Below are positions 61,901 to 64,000 of a DNA stretch of 64,000 nucleotides, in pieces. Within the stretch, counting starts at the first letter, position 1; each line of letters opens with the position of its first letter. This DNA is from Distichodus sexfasciatus (taxonomy: Eukaryota > Chordata > Actinopteri > Characiformes > Distichodontidae), in NCBI GenBank assembly GCA_032718565.1, contig JAVGVS010000163.1, positions 841,501-905,500 of the forward strand, read 5' to 3'. The notes beneath the pieces are model-generated. The model did not search any database. It was not told the origin of the DNA and saw only the letters and a list, made by a program, of their open reading frames with translations. The translations under genes and the position numbers were made by a program.

Positions 61901-63164
61901 ATAGTGGGCGTGTTACACTCCATGTGCACTACCTAGTGTGTAGAGAGCTGTTAAGCTACAACCCCTGCTATTTTCTGAGATGCATTCTACCACATACATA
62001 AGTATGACAAGAGCGCCTTACCTACCATACTATTAAGTGCTGCAGTACGCGGCTCGGGACACAGCCTATGGCAAACACATTTTTTTGCACGTACAGGTGG
62101 AATTGAAGACGAGATTTTGCTCACGAAGGTTCCACTGCATTCTCATTAGTTTTGCCATAAAATAACGGTATACATTTTAGAAAGTGTGGGCCGTATAAAA
62201 TCCCATCTCGAACTTAAGACATGCCAGGCACAAGCGCTACAAATGCGCCATAAAATATAGGCTGAACATATCGTTCAAATCTAAGCACCGGTCCGATGCT
62301 GATGACTCAAAAAAAGCAATTATCATCTGATTCCAATATGATTTCGATATTATGGTGCATTCCTAATTTCAACCCATCCGAGTATATTCTTAGAACTAAT
62401 TTTAGATATTAAAGTGCTTCACGATCGTCCTGTGTTGGTAAGTGCAGAACGATTTATAGAGTGATTTTTTGATTGTACCAAAGCTTTCTGGATCAAAACA
62501 AGCTTAATAAAATAGGTCTGAAGCTGGTGAACAGCTTGATTATACAATATATTCTATTCAATTACTATAAGAAACAGAAGTTGAAACCTTTATTGACGTC
62601 CTCCTGAGTGAAGCTCTTGACTTGTCCTTTGGCCGAGATCTGGACTTTGCCTCTGCCTTTGGTCAGCTGTAGTACGCCTGCACTCATGTCTTTGGTCAGT
62701 GTGAACTTGAGTTTTAGGTTGTCTGAGTCGATATCTGTGGCCTTCAAGTGTTGCTCTGTGATTTTAGATGAGGTACCTGAAGGAAAGAACACTGCACTGA
62801 GATGCGAAATCTGCAAGTATCTGAAAATCCAAGTCATTGCACATTCCAATTGATTAAAACTCTATATCCCACAAGTCAATGCAGCTGTCTGTATCCTGAC
62901 CTGCTGCTAACTGAAGGCCTCGATTGATGGTGACTCGGGGACCTTCACTTTGTCTCATGTCAATGCTGAACTCCAGGCGGCCGGTCTCTGTGTGCACTCC
63001 GTCTGTGATGGAGAACTGAATCTCATCCGTCCCAGAGCCGTGTCCATCGGGAGTGTAGACCAGCAACAAATCTAGAACGTCCTGATAGGTAAACGTGGAA
63101 CCCTGCTGGAGAACCTTCCCATTCTCCAAGGGCTGAGAGTAAAACTGCCTCCTGCGAAGTTTAC
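40343..63164 (-). CDS. fras1: Extracellular matrix protein FRAS1 (3' half of the gene, 31 coding exons)
   Basis: FRAS1 is a large basement-membrane-associated protein that forms the Fraser complex with FREM proteins and anchors epidermis to dermis. Its loss causes Fraser syndrome in humans and fin blistering in zebrafish. The 31 exons here join without a phase break into 6,011 nt, giving the C-terminal ~2,002 aa; human FRAS1 has about 4,008. In order they encode CSPG/NG2-type repeats, five Calx-beta domains, a conserved Cys-containing ectodomain, one membrane helix and an ~80-residue tail ending DGTEV. The TEV tail is the known PDZ ligand for GRIP1. Near-identity to human FRAS1 in stretches such as SWEVAAPTD, GYDRPYQF and RGWASLEHHTEMEFSFFYDT separates it from FREM1/2/3. 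The start and 5' exons lie beyond position 64000. Confidence 0.97.
41405..41560. repeat. GT-rich imperfect microsatellite
   Basis: A long TG/TCTG/TGCG-rich tract inside the nested part of the hAT element. All open frames across it on both strands are low-complexity artefacts. Confidence 0.9.
42296..42350. repeat. GT-rich microsatellite
   Basis: An interrupted (GT)n tract just after 'gacttgactttg', the tail of the nested repeat. Confidence 0.9.
42770..42800. repeat. (AAT)n microsatellite
   Basis: A short ATA/ATT trinucleotide tract in the last intron of fras1. Confidence 0.85.
43261..43407 (-). CDS. fras1: fras1 window exon 30
   Basis: Acceptor ttgtctcctgcag|GAC and donor CTACAAG|gtcagt; 49 codons in phase 0. 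Encodes DRKQPDVCDRFFHDVPFEAS through GVDGFTMKVDALYK. Confidence 0.97.
43936..44141 (-). CDS. fras1: fras1 window exon 29
   Basis: Acceptor ttttcttctag|GC and donor CTCCTG|gtaggc. Encodes QTLYGRVLWNPDQNLNSAYK through CIQPNKHLKHRFLLL. Confidence 0.97.
44231..44397 (-). CDS. fras1: fras1 window exon 28
   Basis: Acceptor gaattccaacag|G and donor TCCATGG|gtaaaa. Encodes FLVPIAFQQTNRPVPVVYSL through MAEMDYKGAFSM. Confidence 0.97.
44513..44629 (-). CDS. fras1: fras1 window exon 27
   Basis: Acceptor gtgtgctacag|G and donor CCCGAAAA|gtagga. Encodes KDYSGEYTVFLIPCTVQPTQ then PWIDPGDKPLSCTAHAPE. Confidence 0.96.
44762..44921 (-). CDS. fras1: fras1 window exon 26
   Basis: Acceptor tccttgcag|GC and donor AGCAG|gtaaga. 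Encodes QFVPEHHTLPGHKSHLMAPD through LWRATSSYS, including HLGGIDFDLQLVWSAQTFDS. Confidence 0.97.
45018..45125 (-). CDS. fras1: fras1 window exon 25
   Basis: Acceptor gcttttcacag|GC and donor TTTAGGG|gtatgt. Encodes IQTDSVLSARLQIIRIFIRE then DGRLVIEFKTHAKFR. Confidence 0.96.
45199..45556 (+). mobile_element. Dispersed fish repeat with CATT-microsatellite head
   Basis: Starts with a (TTCA)n run (45220-45251), then the very common fish repeat wording 'ccaaaccgcttcatactcat', 'caatttagagtcctcagg', 'tttggactgtgggagaaaac', 'catgcaaactccacacag' and 'gccactgcgccaccctgcc'. I recognise it as a widespread teleost interspersed repeat but cannot name the family. It lies in the fras1 intron between window exons 24 and 25. 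Confidence 0.7.
45571..46198. mobile_element. DNA-transposon MITE with long inverted termini
   Basis: The left end 'tgtgaccctccacggcaaaa' continues through 'ccagtcgcttgtc'. The right end is its reverse complement ('gacaagcgactgg', 'ttttgccgtggagggtcaca'). The arms match for at least 33 bp, the element is 628 bp, and the interior is noncoding. The superfamily is not settled because I see no clear target duplication. It lies next to the repeat at 45199-45556. Confidence 0.85.
46709..46859 (-). CDS. fras1: fras1 window exon 24
   Basis: Acceptor gttatcgtag|GTG and donor AGGACAG|gtacac. Encodes VRDSAQSFLTVQVPLYVSYI then YVTAPRGWASLEHHTEMEFS FFYDTVLWRT; among the best conserved stretches of FRAS1/FREM2. 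Confidence 0.97.
47174..47575. mobile_element. MITE family A, copy 2
   Basis: Left 'ccctccaggatttcacgatg' and right 'cgaaatcctggagggac' are inverted ends. The interior matches copies at 38.8 and 58-59 kb ('gttgcaaccgcaactgttaa', 'agctgccgcaacaatctc'). It lies in a fras1 intron. Confidence 0.8.
47814..48028 (-). CDS. fras1: fras1 window exon 23
   Basis: Acceptor ttttgttctag|AA and donor TTCCAG|gttcgg. Encodes AGFLDDLSYDSISLGPGYDR through DVCGGSVTADFQ. Confidence 0.97.
48113..48273 (-). CDS. fras1: fras1 window exon 22
   Basis: Acceptor ttgctttgcag|A and donor ATCTCTG|gtgagt. Encodes IHISVQIPHQDGMLPLVSTM through SNLVTLKDLQGIS, a strongly conserved block. Confidence 0.96.
48648..49047. mobile_element. 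hAT-type MITE, 400 bp
   Basis: Ends are TAGGGCTGGGTA and TTAACCCAGCCCTA (inverted). It is flanked by a perfect 8-bp target duplication CTATCTAC (48640-48647 and 49048-49055). Subterminal regions repeat 'gaatcgattcgatt'. It lies in the intron between window exons 21 and 22 of fras1. Confidence 0.9.
49070..49335. mobile_element. hAT-related fragment
   Basis: Shares, in inverted orientation, 'ctccactctgctttc' and neighbouring words with the hAT element at 61588-62365. It ends in 'aattcccgtatcgtgcatct'. Only one end is recognisable. It follows the 400-bp MITE directly. Confidence 0.6.
49387..49427. repeat. (CA)n microsatellite
   Basis: A CA tract only a few bases inside the intron after the donor of fras1 window exon 21, so it is immediately next to a splice site. 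Confidence 0.97.
49431..49663 (-). CDS. fras1: fras1 window exon 21
   Basis: Acceptor tttgacaatcag|GTG and donor CCAACAG|gtcagt. Encodes VLDSIYFSRRFHVRCVAQAR through KYLDVKHKEHPN. The donor is followed at once by a (CA)n tract (49387-49427). Confidence 0.97.
49775..50050 (-). CDS. fras1: fras1 window exon 20 (post-Calx ectodomain)
   Basis: Acceptor tatcatgacag|GTG and donor CACATG|gttaga; 92 codons in phase 0. Contains TKEGSKKSPSPGYPLVCVTP, CDPHYPKYS and VHFSWEVAAPTD, nearly identical to mammalian FRAS1. Confidence 0.97.
50144..50331 (-). CDS. fras1: fras1 window exon 19 (Calx-beta 5, second half)
   Basis: Acceptor gcctcttag|GT and donor CCCATT|gtgaga. Encodes VDHILFKVEILSNEEREWHE through AAGSLILPAPPI; the PAPPI junction to the post-Calx region is conserved in human FRAS1. 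Confidence 0.95.
50435..50635 (-). CDS. fras1: fras1 window exon 18 (Calx-beta 5, first half)
   Basis: Acceptor tctaattacacag|CG and donor AGTCCCG|gttagt. Encodes PTIEFEQASYQVREPPGPDG through GVDYNPKSRVLKFSP. Confidence 0.95.
50772..50928 (-). CDS. fras1: fras1 window exon 17 (Calx-beta 4, second half)
   Basis: Acceptor tttctcttgcag|GTA and donor GAGGATG|gtgagg. Encodes VKNCTVYVNDDSIFEPDEEF through VNDIVTLTITNDED, including the acidic DDSIFEPDEEF strand. Confidence 0.95.
51012..51217 (-). CDS. fras1: fras1 window exon 16 (Calx-beta 4, first half)
   Basis: Acceptor ttctcttcag|TT and donor GAGAAG|gtgtgc. Encodes PSMQFEKVAYTIKEKEGVLH through SRVVFLKGEK. Confidence 0.95.
51301..51448 (-). CDS. 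fras1: fras1 window exon 15 (Calx-beta 3 end)
   Basis: Acceptor ttctcacactag|ACT and donor CAAGACA|gtacgt. Encodes TCSLTIMDDIQNPTIEGKES through EASVYITDTTQD. Confidence 0.94.
51539..51699 (-). CDS. fras1: fras1 window exon 14 (Calx-beta 3)
   Basis: Acceptor tattttcccag|GC and donor GAAGAG|gtacga. Encodes TIEIPVIRQGSDLSSVTSVW through FKPGKTEE. The 'ATPGVDYIPSSKKVEFKPG' strand is a Calx-beta signature. Confidence 0.95.
51854..52198 (-). CDS. fras1: fras1 window exon 13 (Calx-beta 2, start of 3)
   Basis: Acceptor ctctccttctag|GG and donor GATGCAG|gtttga. Encodes 114 residues, from DTSSMVSALCYTVPKTARGS to STVFLGNGSFTFSEDA. CDVKLIDDSEYELSEEFELV closes Calx-beta 2 and VFLGNGSFTFSEDAG opens Calx-beta 3. 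Confidence 0.95.
52325..52571 (-). CDS. fras1: fras1 window exon 12 (Calx-beta 1 end, Calx-beta 2 start)
   Basis: Acceptor cgaatttgaag|GTC and donor AGAAAAG|gtgcgt. Encodes VQFDEREDTKVCTIVINDDR through FDKKTYHVNESAGFIFAPVE. VCTIVINDDRIFEGIESFNV is the Asp-rich Ca2+-binding-type end of Calx-beta 1. Confidence 0.95.
52700..52868 (-). CDS. fras1: fras1 window exon 11 (Calx-beta 1, first half)
   Basis: Acceptor tgggatttgcag|C and donor GGACAG|gtacag. Encodes YNVSEKAGTVAVTVKRTGNL through RPGQHDYVEHAGQ, with the 'VxExxGxVxVxVxRxG' opening strand pair of a Calx-beta fold. Confidence 0.94.
53045..53204 (-). CDS. fras1: fras1 window exon 10 (last CSPG repeat)
   Basis: Acceptor ttttgtccgacag|CC and donor AGCAG|gtcggt. 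Encodes DINLGLIRYVLNEDNVQETT through NVFHIQWSLISFEHS, closing the CSPG-repeat region; Calx-beta domains follow. Confidence 0.94.
53306..53456 (-). CDS. fras1: fras1 window exon 9 (CSPG repeat)
   Basis: Acceptor tttggtttcag|GCC and donor ACACAAG|gtacaa. Encodes ATNLISKKELLTIDPDTDDG through KPGTPITSFTQ. Confidence 0.94.
53654..53767 (-). CDS. fras1: fras1 window exon 8 (CSPG repeat boundary)
   Basis: Acceptor cggggttccag|GTG and donor AACAAG|gtaaag; phase 0. Encodes VVTAAPQRFKIDILPVDDGT then PRIVTNLGLQWLEYMDNK. Confidence 0.93.
53861..54902. other. fras1 intron, nothing recognised
   Basis: The intron between window exons 7 and 8 contains an A-rich tract at 54205-54225 and no identifiable repeat family or exon. 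Confidence 0.4.
54903..55130 (-). CDS. fras1: fras1 window exon 7 (CSPG repeat)
   Basis: Acceptor tccatctcag|GAG and donor AAAGAG|gttagt. Encodes 76 residues with VTFTVVQAPRHGTIERTSNG and DDIYQNRISYNHDGSNSLKD RFTFTVGDGTN, an almost complete CSPG repeat in one exon. Confidence 0.95.
55555..55883. mobile_element. hAT-type MITE, ~330 bp
   Basis: Left TAAGGGTCGACCGATTATCGG and right 'atatcggtcgacctcta' are inverted ends. The flanks GTCTTAAA and GTCTCAAG match at 6 of 8 positions, as expected for an old 8-bp duplication. It lies between window exons 6 and 7 of fras1. Confidence 0.75.
56052..56192 (-). CDS. fras1: fras1 window exon 6 (CSPG repeat)
   Basis: Acceptor gtgtgtggcag|ATC and donor ACAGAG|gtacag; phase 0 at both ends. 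Encodes ISQTFSITIRPVDDSLPVLQ through FELKATDADTE, spanning a repeat boundary. Confidence 0.95.
56400..57600. other. fras1 intron, nothing recognised
   Basis: AT-rich intron sequence with a short (TC)n at 57484-57508. No exon or named repeat is seen. Confidence 0.4.
57697..57821 (-). CDS. fras1: fras1 window exon 5 (CSPG repeat)
   Basis: Acceptor gctaacgttgcag|GC and donor AATGAG|gtaaac. Encodes KRISTFTQADLASRNVQYVH then TSEEEKHSDDFSFTVSDGAN. It follows exon 4 after a 3.3-kb repeat-filled intron, with phase kept. Confidence 0.94.
57989..59036. mobile_element. MITE family A, copy 3, split by an L1 fragment
   Basis: Left 'accctccatgattttgcgac' and right 'cacgaaatcctggagggact' belong to the family at 38.8 and 47.2 kb. 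The middle (about 58052-58738) is foreign and carries L1-like coding sequence, so the LINE inserted into the MITE. The outer parts still align with copy 2. Confidence 0.75.
58052..58738 (+). mobile_element. L1-like LINE, truncated 3' end of ORF2
   Basis: Plus-strand frames read FKVVHGAHVSISH-like and SPYCDKCKINEASLIHM-like sequence, then PLFALFGFTGKKHRALSSAS and LLARQAVLLKWKDASPPTHA. This resembles the C-terminal zinc-knuckle and tail of fish L1 ORF2. A frameshift lies near 58240, and the frame ends at a stop near 58579. The 5' truncation is typical of LINEs. Confidence 0.7.
59525..60125. repeat. Pair of dispersed-repeat copies
   Basis: The words 'acagctttgaaatttggcag', 'gtaggtc', 'cccactactcaggcaaaa' and 'taagctattttgcgttttgc' occur at 59530-59660 and again at 59990-60120 in the same orientation. 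The second copy also has 'ttggtggcgctataa'. Family unknown. Located in the 3.3-kb fras1 intron. Confidence 0.75.
61119..61298 (-). CDS. fras1: fras1 window exon 4 (CSPG repeat)
   Basis: Acceptor ggtttcacctcag|AG and donor AATCCAG|gtacaa. Encodes DRLPPSVVANKGLVLDENSV through TKLGHLELSTNP, opening a new CSPG repeat (LVLDENSVKKITTLQLSSTD). Confidence 0.93.
61387..61506 (-). CDS. fras1: fras1 window exon 3 (CSPG repeat)
   Basis: Acceptor ttatgaaag|GC and donor GTTTTGG|gttagt. Encodes LVEYIHEKGESGGSFSFKFN then LEDPEGNKVIDESFYINVL, the last strands of the same CSPG repeat. Confidence 0.93.
61588..62365. mobile_element. hAT-type element, 778 bp, no transposase
   Basis: Left TAGGGCTGCACGATG and right 'tatggtgcattccta' are imperfect inverted ends. 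The flanks ATTTCAGC (61580-61587) and ATTTCAAC (62366-62373) are an 8-bp duplication with one mismatch. No long open frame is present. It lies between window exons 2 and 3 of fras1. Confidence 0.8.
62588..62776 (-). CDS. fras1: fras1 window exon 2 (CSPG repeat)
   Basis: Acceptor ttccttcag|GT and donor AATAAAG|gtttca. Encodes TSSKITEQHLKATDIDSDNL through SAKGQVKSFTQEDVNK. 'LKATDIDSDNLKLKFTLT' and 'SFTQEDVNKG' are hallmark CSPG-repeat strands. Confidence 0.93.
62901..63164 (-). CDS. fras1: fras1 window exon 1 (CSPG repeat)
   Basis: Acceptor ttttttttacag|GT and donor GCAGCAG|gtcagg. Encodes 87 residues including FYSQPLENGKVLQQGSTFTY then VYTPDGHGSGTDEIQFSITD. The 'SFTYQDVLD..YxPDGxGxxxDxFxFSxxDG' pattern is the end of one CSPG/NG2 repeat; RVTINRGLQLAAG begins the next. 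Confidence 0.93.
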
Positions 63165-63233
63165 CTGTAAAAAAAAGACACTGTTTTGATAAAATGCACT
63201 TTGATGAATATCAAAGCAGACTCGGGACAGTTG

Positions 63234-63385
63234 ACAGCCTAAAGGTTAGGGCGTTCGCCGTGTGATCAGAAGGTCACCAGTTCAAATGCCGGCCCACTGA
63301 GGTACTCATGAGCAATGTACCGTCCCCAAGCACTGCTCCCCGGGGACTGCCCATGTCAGCTGCCCACTGCTCCTTGTCCTGTATT
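63234..63385 (+). mobile_element. tRNA-derived SINE
   Basis: The head is 'aaaggttagggcgttcgcc', 'gtgatcagaaggtcaccag' and 'gttcaaatgcc'. The body is 'actgaggtactcatgagcaa' and 'ccccaagcactgctccccgg'. It is the same family as at 18.1 and 29.2 kb, and lies in the fras1 intron upstream of window exon 1. Confidence 0.6.
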
Positions 63386-64000
63386 CAGACATTTTTTACA
63401 GCATTATTTTCTGTTTCAAAAATACAGAGACTGTATCGGATTTGTATCGTATCGGCAGAAATCTACCGTATTGGTATTGTATCTGACATAAAAAAGTGGT
63501 ATCGTGCCATGCCTAGTTTTTATCCATATGTTCATTTACACTGTGCTGACTGTTATATATAGTGTCTTTATCTTCCTGACGTAGTCATCAACAGAGCCAG
63601 CATTCGACCTTTACTATCTGGCGTAAAGGTCATTTTTCACATGAGGCTGCAGTGTGATCAGTGCTCCTGCCCTGCAGTGTTTTTGGGGAGAATTTCAGCT
63701 GCAGTTCCAGAGCTCCGACTCGTAATAAAAGATGGAGAAAGCTGCCGTGAAGCCCCCTGACACAGAGCCGTAAAACTAAAAACAATAGAGCCCTGTGGGC
63801 GCCGTCGCTCCAGTCCACCTCAAAGGCCCTCTTCTGCTAAATGGCATGGCCTACAATGAAAGGATCATCAGTCAAGCTAAGAGAAACTGGACACAATGCT
63901 CTGTAATATGTCAAACGATGGCTTGATGCAGAGAGAGAGAGAGAGCTGAAGCAAGACATTTAATTAGGTCCAGTATAACTCAAGAACATTAAACTTCAAC
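63386..64000. other. fras1 intron to window end
   Basis: A 'gtatcggcagaaatctaccg' stretch near 63448 resembles hAT-MITE subterminal sequence. A (GA)n tract lies at 63931-63946. No further fras1 exon is recognised. Confidence 0.4.

Noticed and set aside
40343..63164. Assignment to frem2 or frem1
   Set aside because: FREM proteins share CSPG and Calx-beta repeats, but the five Calx-beta domains with the GYPLVCVTPCDPHYPKY region and the KLHNNLNDGTEV tail match FRAS1.

Overview
This window is vertebrate nuclear DNA, almost certainly from a teleost fish. It has intron-rich genes with GT-AG junctions, short introns in one gene and a 17.7-kb first intron in another, and many fish-type hAT/Harbinger MITEs, tRNA-derived SINEs and decayed L2- and L1-like LINEs. 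Its two recognisable genes lie together on human chromosome 4q21. There is no operon structure, no CRISPR array and no prokaryotic system.

Layout from left to right. Positions 1-420 look like the tail of a dispersed repeat. Positions 420-2475 are a tandem-repeat block: first a 30-bp repeat, then about 138 decamer units that stay in perfect 10-bp register. Positions 2.6-5.0 kb carry splice-site-like signals on the minus strand that suggest an unrecognised, possibly noncoding, transcript. Positions 8677-34464 (minus strand) are bmp2k, a NAK-family Ser/Thr kinase. I reconstructed 15 coding exons with continuous phase, encoding 671 aa and ending like the short isoform. Its first intron (16.6-34.3 kb) holds the L2-like LINE, three SINE-like copies, a PIF/Harbinger-type MITE and microsatellites. 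A CpG-rich promoter region lies at about 34.5-35.25 kb. An intergenic gap of about 5.9 kb follows.

Positions 40343-63164 (minus strand) hold the 3' half of fras1, the Fraser-syndrome extracellular-matrix protein. I reconstructed 31 coding exons with unbroken phase, encoding the C-terminal ~2,002 residues: CSPG/NG2-type repeats, five Calx-beta domains, a long conserved ectodomain, one transmembrane helix and a cytoplasmic tail ending TEV. The 5' half of fras1 lies to the right of the window. Its introns contain at least five DNA-transposon insertions, four with visible target-site duplications.

The two genes are head-to-tail neighbours. Fras1 is a basement-membrane adhesion protein made at epithelial surfaces, and its tail binds GRIP1. 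Bmp2k is an endocytic clathrin/AP-2-associated kinase. Nothing in the sequence shows direct cooperation; their adjacency is conserved synteny. I did not find a novel biological system. The observations most worth a second look are the indel-free decamer satellite, an 18-bp coding tandem repeat and a predicted GC-AG splice site near the bmp2k 3' end, an open in-frame 126-bp fras1 intron, and the unrecognised splice signals at 2.6-5.0 kb.
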